A stretch of DNA of 64,000 nt, taken from positions 1 through 64,000 of the forward strand of contig JAFAGM010000069.1 of NCBI GenBank assembly GCA_023422775.1, in the 5' to 3' direction. Positions within the stretch are counted from its first letter, which is position 1, and every line of letters begins with the position of its first letter. Under the pieces are notes generated by a model. The model had not been told where the DNA came from. It saw only the letters and a list, made by a program, of their open reading frames with translations, and searched no databases. Positions 17,003 to 25,549 of this stretch are shown here, one piece after another. Origin of the DNA: Pseudomonadota bacterium. Its GTDB lineage: Bacteria > Pseudomonadota > Alphaproteobacteria > Rhizobiales > Xanthobacteraceae. The translations under genes were made by a program, and so were the position numbers.

Positions 17003-19891
17003 TTACTCCGCAGCTTCCGCCGGCGCGATGCGGCGGGAGTGGCGGGCCTGCTCGTCGTAGGCCTTCTGCCAGTCGGAAGGGCCGTTCGACGGCGAGATCT
17101 GCACCGCGGTGACCTTGTATTCCGGGCAGTTGGTGGCCCAGTCCGAAAAGTCCGTGGTGATGACGTTGGCCTGCGTGTCCGGGTGATGGAACGTGGTGTA
17201 GACCACGCCCGGCGCGACGCGATCGGTGATGTCAGCTCGCAGGGTGGTTTCACCGGCGCGGCTCTTCAGCCGCACCCAGTCGCCGTCACGAATGCCGCGC
17301 TGTTCGGCGTCGTGAGGGTGGATTTCGAGCAGGTCCTCGCTGTGCCAGACGACATTCTCGGTACGGCGGGTCTGTGCGCCGACATTGTACTGGCTGAGGA
17401 TACGACCCGTCGTCAGCAGCAGCGGGTACCTCGGCCCGGTGCGTTCGTCGGTCGCGATATATTCGGTGATGATGAACTTGCCCTTGCCGCGGACGAAGCC
17501 GCCGATATGCATGACCGGCGTGCCTTCCGGCGCCTTCTCGTTACAGGGCCACTGCACGGAACCAAGTTCTTCGAGCTTGGCGTAGGAGACCCCGGCGAAA
17601 GTCGGCGTCAGCGCCGCGATCTCGTCCATGATCTCGGACGGATGATCGTAACGCATCTCGAAGCCCATTGCCTTCCCGAGCAGGATGGTGACTTCCCAGT
17701 CGGCAAACCCATTGCGCGGGGCCATCACCTTGCGGACGCGCTGGATGCGGCGTTCGGCGTTGGTGAAAGTGCCGTCCTTCTCCAGGAACGTCGATCCCGG
17801 CAGGAACACATGGGCATAGTTTGCGGTTTCGTTGAGGAAGAGGTCATGCACGATGACGCATTCCATCGACGACAGCGCGGCCACCACGTGCCTGGTGTTG
17901 GGATCGGACTGCAGGATGTCCTCGCCCTGCACATAGAGGCCCATGAAGCTGCCTTCGATGGCGGCGTCGAACATGTTGGGGATGCGCAGGCCCGGCTCCG
18001 GGTTGAGCTTGACGTTCCACATCGCCTCGAACTGCTCGCGCACCGCATCGCCGGAGATATGGCGGTAGCCGGGCAGTTCGTGCGGGAACGAGCCCATGTC
18101 GCAGGAGCCCTGAACGTTGTTCTGGCCGCGCAGCGGGTTCACGCCGACGCCGGGGCGGCCGATATTGCCCGTTGCCATCGCGAGGTTGGCGATCGCGATC
18201 ACGGTAGTGGAGCCCTGGCTGTGCTCGGTGACGCCGAGCCCGTAATAGATCGCGCCATTGCCGCCGGTGGCGAACTGCCGCGCCGCTTCGCGCAGCACCT
18301 TCGGATCGACGCCGGTCATGATCGCGACGGACTCGGGACTGTTCTTCGGCAGCGCCGCGAAGGCGGCCCAGTCCTCGAACTCGCTCCAGTCGCAGCGCTC
18401 GCGCACGAAGGCCTCATCGACGAGACCTTCGGTGACGATGACGTGGGCCAGCGCGGTAAGCACGGCAACGTTGGTGCCCGGCATCAGCGGCAGGTGCAGC
18501 GCCTTTACATGCGGCGATTCCACCATCTCGGTGCGGCGCGGATCGATCACGATCAGCCTGGCGCCCTGGCGCAGCCGCTTCTTCAGCCTCGAGGCAAACA
18601 CAGGGTGCGCGGAGGCCGGGTTGGCGCCGATGATCATCACGACGTCAGTATGTTCGACCGAATCGAAATCCTGCGTGCCGGCCGAGGTGCCGAAGGTCTG
18701 TGACAGGCCGTAGCCGGTCGGCGAATGGCAGACACGGGCGCAGGTGTCGACATTGTTGTTGCCGAAGCCGGCGCGGATCAGCTTCTGCACCAGATAGGTC
18801 TCCTCGTTGGTGCAGCGGGAGGAGGTGATGCCGCCGACGGCGTCGCGGCCGTATTTCTGCTGAATGCCCTTGAATTTCGCAGCGGCGAAACCGAGGGCTT
18901 CGTCCCACGACACCTCGCGCCACGGATCCTCGATTCGTTCGCGGATCATCGGCTTGAGGATACGCTCCTTGTGCGTGGTGTAGCCCCAGGCGAAGCGGCC
19001 CTTGACGCAGGAATGGCCGCGGTTGGCCTTGCCGTCCTTGTAGGGCATCATGCGGACGACTTCCTCGCCGCGCATTTCCGCCTTGAAGGCGCAGCCGACG
19101 CCGCAATAGGCGCAGGTCGTGACCACCGAATGCTCGGGCTGGCCGATCTCGATGACGGATTTTTCCGTCAGCGTCGCGGTCGGGCAGGCCTGCACGCAGG
19201 CGCCGCAGGACACGCATTCGGAGCCGAGGAAGCTTTCGCTCATGCCGGGCGATACCCGGCTGTCGAAGCCGCGTCCGGAAATCGTCAACGCGAAGGTGCC
19301 TTGCACTTCCTCGCAGGCGCGGACGCAGCGCGAACAGACGATGCATTTCGAGGGATCGTAGGTGAAGTACGGGTTGGATTCGTCCTTCGGCATCCAGTTG
19401 TCGTTGCTGCAGCCGCCCGCCTTATCGTTGAAGGACTTGGCGAACACGTGGTTCTCGCCCTCATACCCGTAACGAACGTCGCGTAAGCCAACCGCGCCCG
19501 CCATATCCTGCAATTCGCAATCGCCGTTGGCGGCGCAGGTCAGGCAGTCCAGCGGATGATCGGAGATGTAGAGCTCCATCACGCCCTTGCGCAGCTTCTT
19601 CAGCCGCTCGGTCTGGGTGTGGACCACGAGGCCGTTCATCGCGGGCGTGGTGCAGGAAGCCGGCGTTCCGGCGCGGCCCTCGATCTCGATCAGGCACAGC
19701 CGGCAGGAACCGAACGCGTCCACCATGTCGGTGGCGCACAGTTTCGGAATTTGCGTCCCGGCTTCCATCGCCGCGCGCATGATCGAGGTGCCTTCGGGCA
19801 CCGTGACGCTTTTACCGTCGATGGTCAGCGTCACCATCGTCCCGGATTTCGAGCGGGGCGTGCCGTAGTCGACTTCCTGGATCAGCGACAT
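17003..19891 (-). CDS. fdsA: NAD-dependent formate dehydrogenase alpha subunit
   Basis: The 962-residue catalytic subunit oxidises formate to CO2 at a molybdenum-bis-MGD centre. From the N-terminus: a 2Fe-2S ferredoxin-like domain (cysteines in KLCATDM, GSCRLCLIE), the His-ligated cluster motif HPLDCLTCAANGDCE, two 4Fe-4S motifs (CIVCSRCVRACEE and CVSCGACVQACPT), the FDH iron-sulfur motif TCAYCGVGCAF near residue 265, and the catalytic site CARVCHSPTGYG near residue 390. A cysteine replaces selenocysteine. The C-terminal molybdopterin-binding domain is complete. ATG 19891 (MSLIQEVDYG) is chosen; it follows fdsB by 10 bases. Confidence 0.96.
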   Translation of the reverse strand: MSLIQEVDYGTPRSKSGTMVTLTIDGKSVTVPEGTSIMRAAMEAGTQIPKLCATDMVDAFGSCRLCLIEIEGRAGTPASCTTPAMNGLVVHTQTERLKKLRKGVMELYISDHPLDCLTCAANGDCELQDMAGAVGLRDVRYGYEGENHVFAKSFNDKAGGCSNDNWMPKDESNPYFTYDPSKCIVCSRCVRACEEVQGTFALTISGRGFDSRVSPGMSESFLGSECVSCGACVQACPTATLTEKSVIEIGQPEHSVVTTCAYCGVGCAFKAEMRGEEVVRMMPYKDGKANRGHSCVKGRFAWGYTTHKERILKPMIRERIEDPWREVSWDEALGFAAAKFKGIQQKYGRDAVGGITSSRCTNEETYLVQKLIRAGFGNNNVDTCARVCHSPTGYGLSQTFGTSAGTQDFDSVEHTDVVMIIGANPASAHPVFASRLKKRLRQGARLIVIDPRRTEMVESPHVKALHLPLMPGTNVAVLTALAHVIVTEGLVDEAFVRERCDWSEFEDWAAFAALPKNSPESVAIMTGVDPKVLREAARQFATGGNGAIYYGLGVTEHSQGSTTVIAIANLAMATGNIGRPGVGVNPLRGQNNVQGSCDMGSFPHELPGYRHISGDAVREQFEAMWNVKLNPEPGLRIPNMFDAAIEGSFMGLYVQGEDILQSDPNTRHVVAALSSMECVIVHDLFLNETANYAHVFLPGSTFLEKDGTFTNAERRIQRVRKVMAPRNGFADWEVTILLGKAMGFEMRYDHPSEIMDEIAALTPTFAGVSYAKLEELGSVQWPCNEKAPEGTPVMHIGGFVRGKGKFIITEYIATDERTGPRYPLLLTTGRILSQYNVGAQTRRTENVVWHSEDLLEIHPHDAEQRGIRDGDWVRLKSRAGETTLRADITDRVAPGVVYTTFHHPDTQANVITTDFSDWATNCPEYKVTAVQISPSNGPSDWQKAYDEQARHSRRIAPAEAAE

Positions 19892-19901
19892 CGTCAGTCT
19901 C

Positions 19902-21458
19902 CTATTCCGCGGCCTGCAGCGTGGCCGGTGCCGGGCCAAAATCTTCCCGGAAGTGCTTCAATGCGCTCAGCACGGGATAGGGCGTGAAGCCGCCCAGCGC
20001 GCAGAGCGATCCGAATTTCATGGTGTTGCAGAGGTCCTCGACGACAGCGAGATTTTCGGTGACCCGCTCGCCGCGAATGATCTTGTCGATGGTTTCGACG
20101 CCCCGCGTCGAGCCGATCCGGCATGGCGTGCACTTGCCGCAGGATTCGACCGCGCAGAATTCCATCGCGAAGCGCGCCTGTTTCGCCATGTCGACGCCGT
20201 CGTCGAACACGACGATGCCGCCATGGCCGATCAGCCCGTCGCGCGCCGCAAAGGCTTCATAGTCGAATGGCGTATCAAACAGCGCGCGGGGGAAGTAGGC
20301 GCCGAGCGGCCCGCCGACCTGCACCGCACGAACCGGACGCCCCGTGAACGTGCCGCCGCCGATATCGTCGATCAGTTCGCCGAGCGTGACGCCGAACGCG
20401 GTCTCGAACAGGCCGCCGTATTTGACGTTGCCGGCAAGCTGGATCGGCATGGTTCCGCGCGAGCGGCCCATGCCGAAATCGGCGTAGGCTTTCGCACCAT
20501 TGTTGAGGATGAAGGGGATCGCCGCGAACGACAGCACGTTGTTGATGACGGTCGGCCTGCCGAACAGGCCCTTGTGCGCCGGCAGCGGCGGCTTGGAGCG
20601 GACGATGCCGCGGCGGCCTTCGAGGCTTTCCAGCAGCGAGGTCTCCTCGCCACAGACATAGGCGCCGGCGCCGACCCGCACTTCGAGGTCGAAAGCGTGA
20701 CCGGATCCGGCGATGCGCTCGCCGAGATAGCCGGCGCGCCGGGCGGCTGATATCGCGGCGTTCATAGCTGCCACGGCGTGCGGGTATTCCGAGCGGATGT
20801 AGATGTAGCCCCTGGTGGCGCCGACGGCGATGCCTGCGATCGTCATGCCTTCGATCACGACGAAGGGGTCGCCTTCCATGATCATGCGGTCGGCGAAGGT
20901 ACCGCTGTCGCCTTCGTCGGCATTGCAGACGATGTATTTGCGGTCGGCGCTGGCTTGCGCCACCGTCTTCCACTTGATGCCGGTCGGGAAGCCTGCTCCG
21001 CCGCGTCCGCGCAGCCCCGATGTTATGACGTCGGCGAGGATCTCGTCCGAGGTCAGCGTCAGCGCGCGCTCCAGCCCCTTGTAGCCGTCATGCGCGCGAT
21101 AATCCTTGACTGAGCGGGGATCGATCACGCCGCAGCGTGCGAACGTCAGCCGGGTCTGCCGCTTCAGCCAGGGAATTTCGTTCGCGAGGCCGAGACGCAG
21201 CGCGTGCGGGCCGTTGCTCGCCATCGCATCGAACAGCGAGGGGACGTCCGCCGTGCTCACCGGGCCGTAGGCGACACGGCCTTTTACCGTCGCCACCTCG
21301 ACCATCGGCTCCAGCCAGTAAAGCCCGCGCGATCCGTTCCGGATGATCTCGATCGGGAGCCCGCGCTTTTCGGCCGCCTGCTCGAGCGCTGCAACCACAT
21401 CATCGGCGCCGACGGCAATTGCCCCGGCATCGCGCGGAACGTAAATGCGCATTTTCAT
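19902..21458 (-). CDS. fdsB: Formate dehydrogenase beta subunit (FMN, NADH site)
   Basis: The 518-residue subunit takes electrons from FdsA to NAD+. After an N-terminal thioredoxin-like segment (residues 1-110) it carries the NuoF-type domain with the glycine-rich FMN/NAD motif GLRGRGGAGFPTGIKW (about 147-162), the second motif GAGAYVCGEETSLLES (about 265-280), and the 4Fe-4S site ESCGKCTPCRIG with a later LCALGG. The start overlaps the fdsG stop in ATGA. It is homologous to NuoF of respiratory complex I but sits in the fds operon. Confidence 0.95.
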   Translation of the reverse strand: MKMRIYVPRDAGAIAVGADDVVAALEQAAEKRGLPIEIIRNGSRGLYWLEPMVEVATVKGRVAYGPVSTADVPSLFDAMASNGPHALRLGLANEIPWLKRQTRLTFARCGVIDPRSVKDYRAHDGYKGLERALTLTSDEILADVITSGLRGRGGAGFPTGIKWKTVAQASADRKYIVCNADEGDSGTFADRMIMEGDPFVVIEGMTIAGIAVGATRGYIYIRSEYPHAVAAMNAAISAARRAGYLGERIAGSGHAFDLEVRVGAGAYVCGEETSLLESLEGRRGIVRSKPPLPAHKGLFGRPTVINNVLSFAAIPFILNNGAKAYADFGMGRSRGTMPIQLAGNVKYGGLFETAFGVTLGELIDDIGGGTFTGRPVRAVQVGGPLGAYFPRALFDTPFDYEAFAARDGLIGHGGIVVFDDGVDMAKQARFAMEFCAVESCGKCTPCRIGSTRGVETIDKIIRGERVTENLAVVEDLCNTMKFGSLCALGGFTPYPVLSALKHFREDFGPAPATLQAAE

Positions 21459-21931
21459 CGCTGCGCCTCCGCGACCAGTGCATCGATCCGCGCTTCATCC
21501 AGCCGCCCGACCACGCGACCATCGAGCATCGCCGACGGCGCGGTCGCGCACAGCCCGAGGCAGTAGATGGGTTCCAGCGTCACGCGCTCGTCGGGCGTGG
21601 TGTTGCCGAGCGAAATGCCGAGCCTGGCTTCGGCACGGGCGGCAAGCGCGTCGCCACCTGCGGCCTGGCAAGCCTCGGCACGGCAGATTTTCAGCACATG
21701 GCGGCCGGCGGGTTCGTGGCGGAAGTCATGATAGAAAGTGAATACGCCATGCACCTCGGCGCGCGACAGGTTGAGCGCTGTGGCAACCATCGGAATGGCG
21801 GGCTCCGGCACGTAGCCGAAGGCTTCCTGAAGCGCATGCAGGATGACGAGCGTGGCGCCTTCCAGCTTGTCGTGCTCGGCGATGATCTCGGCGCCGCGCG
21901 CTTCATTCCAGGGTTCGTAGGCCGATGTCAT
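21455..21931 (-). CDS. fdsG: Formate dehydrogenase gamma subunit (2Fe-2S, NuoE-like)
   Basis: The 158-residue first gene of the operon. It is a NuoE-type 2Fe-2S protein with four cysteine ligands spread over CRAEACQAAGG and YCLGLCATAP. The N-terminal helical part includes HDKLEGATLVILHALQEAFG. ATG 21931 is chosen; ATG 21937 is six bases upstream and equally possible. A perfect palindrome with LysR-box form (22013-22031) lies 82 bases upstream and is the best candidate for operon control. The likely regulator gene is not adjacent, because three unrelated genes lie between. Confidence 0.94.
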   Translation of the reverse strand: MTSAYEPWNEARGAEIIAEHDKLEGATLVILHALQEAFGYVPEPAIPMVATALNLSRAEVHGVFTFYHDFRHEPAGRHVLKICRAEACQAAGGDALAARAEARLGISLGNTTPDERVTLEPIYCLGLCATAPSAMLDGRVVGRLDEARIDALVAEAQR

Positions 21932-22012
21932 TCGCATTCTCAATCAGAGGTTACATGGTCCCCCTATGAGAATTGGAATCTCTCAAAACATCAATAAAGC
22001 TGTCCCGTGGTG

Positions 22013-22031
22013 CAATTGCAAAGTGCAATTG
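22013..22031. promoter_or_regulatory. Candidate LysR-type operator upstream of fds operon
   Basis: CAATTGCA-AAG-TGCAATTG is a perfect 8-bp inverted repeat with a three-base centre. It contains the T-N11-A form of LysR-type regulator boxes (ATTGCAAAGTGCAAT). It stands 82 bases before the fdsG start. Confidence 0.55.
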
Positions 22032-22142
22032 ATCGCGATTTGGAATGGATCGATACGAAAACTCGATCGTTGCGAAAGCAAGCGACTTCGAGTGGTTAAC
22101 GGCGGCGGCAGGCAATCACGACCGATATGAGGCGGCTTCTCG

Positions 22143-22182
22143 CCGTGTCGATGTCAGCCCGAGGGGGATGACATCGACACGG
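22143..22182. other. Perfect 14-bp stem hairpin after the dehydrogenase gene
   Basis: CCGTGTCGATGTCA (22143-22156) pairs perfectly with TGACATCGACACGG (22169-22182) over a 12-base loop. It begins 11 bases past the stop of the minus-strand dehydrogenase gene. No T-run follows on that strand. It may block read-through into the fds promoter region or stabilise the RNA end. Confidence 0.65.
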
Positions 22183-22193
22183 AAAGATCCGGC

Positions 22194-23270
22194 CTATTCG
22201 TTGGCGCCGTGGATGGCGTCGATAACCGCCGAGGTGACTTCCGTCGTCCTCGCCTTGCCGCCGAGGTCAGGCGTGTGAAATCGCGGGTCGGCGGTGACCC
22301 GCTCGATGGCCTGCATCAGGCGCTTCGCAGCGGCCGGTTCGCCGAGATGCTCCAGCATCATCACCGATGACCAGAACGTGCCGATCGGATTGGCGATGCC
22401 CTTGCCGATGATGTCGAAGGCCGAGCCATGGATCGGCTCGAACATCGACGGGAAGGTTCGTTCGGGATTGAGGTTCGCGGTAGGCGCGATGCCGAGCGAG
22501 CCGGCGAGGGCGGCGGCGAGGTCCGAGAGGACATCCGCATGCAGATTGGTCGCGACCACGGTATCGATGGTTTCCGGCTTCATGACCATCCGCATGGTCA
22601 TGGCGTCAACCAGCATCTTGTCCCAGGTCACGTCCTTGAACTCCGCCGCGATCTCGGTGGCGATCTCGTCCCACATCACCATGGCATGGCGCTGCGCGTT
22701 GGACTTGGTGACGACGGTCAGCAGCTTGCGCGGCCGCGATTGAGCCAGCTTGAACGCGAAGCGCATGATGCGCTCGACGCCGAGACGCGTCAGGATCGAG
22801 ACGTCGGTTGCGACTTCGAGCGGCAATCCCTTGTGAACGCGACCGCCGACGCCGGCATATTCGCCTTCCGAGTTCTCACGAACGATCACCCAGTCGAGTT
22901 CCTTGCCGTGAACGTTGCGTAAGGGACTGGTGATGCCGGGCAGGATGCGTGTCGGGCGGACGTTGGCGTACTGGTCGAACGGCTGGCAGATCGCCAGCCG
23001 CAAGCCCCAGAGCGTGATGTGGTCGGGCACGTCAGGCGCGCCGGCCGAGCCGAACAGGATAGCGTCGTGCTTCCGGATCCGGTCGCGGCCATCTTCCGGC
23101 ATCATGACGCCGTGTTTCTTGTAGTACGCGGACCCCCAGGAGAAATGGTCAACGTGGAACTTGAAGCCGCCGTCGCGCTGCGCCAGGGCGTGCAGAACCT
23201 CCACGCCGGCGTCGACGACTTCAGTCCCTATGCCGTCGCCCGGGATGGCTGCTATGGCGTACGTCTTCAT
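22194..23270 (-). CDS. Tartrate/D-malate dehydrogenase family enzyme
   Basis: A 358-residue decarboxylating dehydrogenase of the isocitrate/isopropylmalate fold. The N-terminal IPGDGIGTEVV, the substrate segment PLRNVHGKELDWVIVRENSEGEYAG, the catalytic VTKSNAQRHAMVMWDE (Lys), and the metal-binding aspartates in DAMTMRM and NLHADVLSDLAA are all present, with MFEPIHGSAFDI and NPIGTFWS near the end. The RENSEGEYAG segment and the overall pattern favour tartrate dehydrogenase or D-malate dehydrogenase (TtuC/DmlA) over LeuB. It lies 70 bases after the Bug receptor gene on the same strand, so the pair probably serves uptake and oxidation of a C4 dicarboxylate. Confidence 0.9.
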   Translation of the reverse strand: MKTYAIAAIPGDGIGTEVVDAGVEVLHALAQRDGGFKFHVDHFSWGSAYYKKHGVMMPEDGRDRIRKHDAILFGSAGAPDVPDHITLWGLRLAICQPFDQYANVRPTRILPGITSPLRNVHGKELDWVIVRENSEGEYAGVGGRVHKGLPLEVATDVSILTRLGVERIMRFAFKLAQSRPRKLLTVVTKSNAQRHAMVMWDEIATEIAAEFKDVTWDKMLVDAMTMRMVMKPETIDTVVATNLHADVLSDLAAALAGSLGIAPTANLNPERTFPSMFEPIHGSAFDIIGKGIANPIGTFWSSVMMLEHLGEPAAAKRLMQAIERVTADPRFHTPDLGGKARTTEVTSAVIDAIHGANE

Positions 23271-23340
23271 CGATGGTCTCCGGATTGCAGATGGTCGTGT
23301 GCCGGCCAGCAGGTTCTGGCCGGTGTTCGTGATGGCTGGT

Positions 23341-24330
23341 TCAGTTTCCTTTGGCGCCGGCGGCCTTGATCACGGCTCCCCACCGCGGCACTTCGGCGGT
23401 CAGATGCGCCTTCAGCGCGGCCGGCGTCGCCAGATCGGCCGGGACCGGCTCGGTGCCGAGGCTCGCAAAGCGCTCGATGACCTTGGGATCCTTGAGGGCT
23501 GCCTGAAGCGCCGCGACAAGCTTGTCGGTGACATCCTTCGGCAATCCCTTCGGCGCCCATAGGGCGTGCCAGGCCGAGGCCTCGAATCCCCTGACGGCTC
23601 CGGCGTCGAGCGTCGGCAGGTCGGGCAATGACGAGACCTTCGATTTGGTCGTGACGGCGAACCCCTTGATCTTGCCTTCCTTGATCTGGTTGGTGGTGTT
23701 GGTGGTCTGGTCGCACATCAGGTCGAACTGGTTGCTGAGCAGGTCGTTCATCGCGGGCCCGGTGCCGCGATAGGGAATTCCGTTCATCTGCACGCCAAGG
23801 TCTTTCATCAGCATCAGCATGCACAGATGCGAGGCGGAACCGATGCCGGCGTGTCCATAGACGGCCTTGTCGCCGTTGCTGCGGATCCATGCCAGAAGCT
23901 CGGTCACGTTGTCGGGCGCCAGTGTGGGCTTCGACACCAGTGTCATCGGCACATCGGTGATGCGGCCGATATGGTCGAAGTCGTTGACGACGTCGTATTT
24001 GAGGGAGTCGTAGAGCGCGGGTGCGGTCGCATGCGCGATGTGCCAGATGGCGAGCGTGTAGCCGTCAGGGGCCGACTTCGCGGCGCGCGCCATGCCGATG
24101 GTTCCGCCGGCGCCGCCGGCATTCTCGACCAGGATGGTCTGGCCCAGCGTTCTGCCCATCGCTTCCCCGATGAGGCGAGCGACCGTGTCGGTCGGCCCGC
24201 CCGCCGCCGCCGGAACGATGATCGTGATCGGCTTGGTCGGATAATTGCCCTGCGCCGTGGCCGCGTGCGACGCCAGTATCGATGCAGCCGCGATGGCGCC
24301 GGAAAGGATCGTGCGACGATTGAACCGCAT
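23341..24330 (-). CDS. Bug-family periplasmic solute-binding protein
   Basis: A 329-residue tripartite tricarboxylate transporter receptor. It has a signal peptide (residues about 1-26, ending ATAQG), the PTKPITIIVPAAAGGPTDTVAR N-terminus (one lobe of the clamp), and the later GIPYRGTGPAMNDLL segment typical of Bug proteins. No membrane subunits (TctA/TctB) lie beside it, so it must use another pair or work as a sensor or binding protein alone. Transcribed divergently from a LysR gene and upstream of the dehydrogenase gene. Ligand is probably a small carboxylate; inference from context. Confidence 0.9.
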   Translation of the reverse strand: MRFNRRTILSGAIAAASILASHAATAQGNYPTKPITIIVPAAAGGPTDTVARLIGEAMGRTLGQTILVENAGGAGGTIGMARAAKSAPDGYTLAIWHIAHATAPALYDSLKYDVVNDFDHIGRITDVPMTLVSKPTLAPDNVTELLAWIRSNGDKAVYGHAGIGSASHLCMLMLMKDLGVQMNGIPYRGTGPAMNDLLSNQFDLMCDQTTNTTNQIKEGKIKGFAVTTKSKVSSLPDLPTLDAGAVRGFEASAWHALWAPKGLPKDVTDKLVAALQAALKDPKVIERFASLGTEPVPADLATPAALKAHLTAEVPRWGAVIKAAGAKGN

Positions 24331-24436
24331 TGGTCACTCCCTGGAGTTTTTCGTTGGCTGATCCATCCCTGGTCCATCCCTGGGTTCAGCATTACGAGAG
24401 GCTACGGCCAAGTGTCACGGGGCTTCAATTGGCATA

Positions 24437-24463
24437 CGATTATACAAATATTCGATATAATCG
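24437..24463. promoter_or_regulatory. LysR-type operator between Bug and lysR genes
   Basis: CGATTATA-N11-TATAATCG, a perfect 8-bp inverted repeat in an AT-rich patch, has the classic LysR box spacing (TTATA-N11-TATAA). It ends 17 bases before the LysR start and lies 107 bases upstream of the divergent Bug gene. Confidence 0.7.
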
Positions 24464-24480
24464 GCCGGAAGGAAGGCCCC

Positions 24481-25386
24481 ATGGATCTGCACCAGCTTCG
24501 CTGTTTCGTTGCCGCGGCCGAGGAACTGCATTTCGGCCGCGCGGCGCACCGGCTCGAAATGATGCCGTCGGCGCTCGGGCGTTACATCCGGTTGCTCGAG
24601 GACGATCTCGGTACCCGGCTGATGATGCGGACGACGCGCAATGTGACGCTGACCGACGATGGCGCCGTTCTGCTCAGGGAAGCCCGGGTCTTGCTGGCGC
24701 AGGCGGATAGTCTCGCGGCGAGATTTCACGCCAGCGGCCGGAAGCAGGGGACGACCATCCGCGTCGGTGCGATCGACAGCGCGGCCGCCGGACTCCTTCC
24801 GGTGCTGCTTCATGATTTTCGCAAGCGGCGGCCAGACGTCACGGTGAAGCTGACCGAGGACAAGACGATCCGGCTGCTGCCGCGGCTGCTCTCGGGCCGG
24901 CTCGACATCGCCCTTGTGCGCCCTCCGGAGAAGCCGGACAAGCGGCTCGAATTCCTGTTTCTCCTGCACGAGACGGCGGTGGTCGCCGTCTCCGAACGTC
25001 ATCCGCTCGCATCGAGAAGGCGCGTCACCGTCGCCGATCTCGTGGAGCAGCCGCTGATCGTGCCCGAGCGCCGGTCGCGACCGCATAGCCACGACCTCAC
25101 CATGAAGCTGTTTGCGCAAGCGGGCCTGCACGCGCGCGTCGTCCAGCTTGCCAACGAAAAGCAGACCATCGTCAATCTCGTCGCCGCCGGGCTTGGCGTC
25201 GCCATTGTCCCGCGCTGGACTTCAAGAATGGTTGCGCGGGGCGTCCGATACATTCCGCTCGCGGCATCCGACATGAACCGGCTGCCGCTTGCGGCGGCAT
25301 GGGCCCGCGGCACGCGCGACCCCGTCAGGGACGAAATGCTGGAGATGCTCAGCGCCTCCCTCACGCGTTATGTGAGGGAAGCATGA
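24481..25386 (+). CDS. LysR-family regulator of the dehydrogenase/Bug genes
   Basis: A 301-residue LysR-type transcription factor. The N-terminal winged helix-turn-helix spans about residues 1-60 (MDLHQLRCFVAAAEELHFGR, then MMPSALGRYIRLLEDDLGTRL). It is followed by a linker helix and a two-lobed effector domain from about residue 90 (TTIRVGAIDSAAAGLLPVLL). It is divergent from the Bug gene, with the palindrome 24437-24463 between them, so it most likely controls the Bug and dehydrogenase pair. ATG 24481 has a GGAAGGAAGG ribosome-binding stretch. The inducer is probably the transported carboxylate. Confidence 0.92.
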   Translation: MDLHQLRCFVAAAEELHFGRAAHRLEMMPSALGRYIRLLEDDLGTRLMMRTTRNVTLTDDGAVLLREARVLLAQADSLAARFHASGRKQGTTIRVGAIDSAAAGLLPVLLHDFRKRRPDVTVKLTEDKTIRLLPRLLSGRLDIALVRPPEKPDKRLEFLFLLHETAVVAVSERHPLASRRRVTVADLVEQPLIVPERRSRPHSHDLTMKLFAQAGLHARVVQLANEKQTIVNLVAAGLGVAIVPRWTSRMVARGVRYIPLAASDMNRLPLAAAWARGTRDPVRDEMLEMLSASLTRYVREA

Positions 25387-25549
25387 GTGTTGGTGTTTCA
25401 ATTACGTATCCGAAATAGGGCGATATGAAGATTCGGCGCCAAAATCGCACTCGCCGGACGCCGCTTTTGAAGTATGGATGCCCGTCCAGCCGTGCTATTC
25501 GTGGGTTCGCGGGCCGCCCCTTAAGGTCCTGTTTTCCGAGGGTTCCTCG

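Noticed and set aside
16460..18703. A 747-residue + strand frame opposite fdhD and fdsA
   Set aside because: Antisense shadow with His/Asp/Arg-rich composition typical of high-GC reverse frames. The opposite strand encodes clear FdhD and FdsA.
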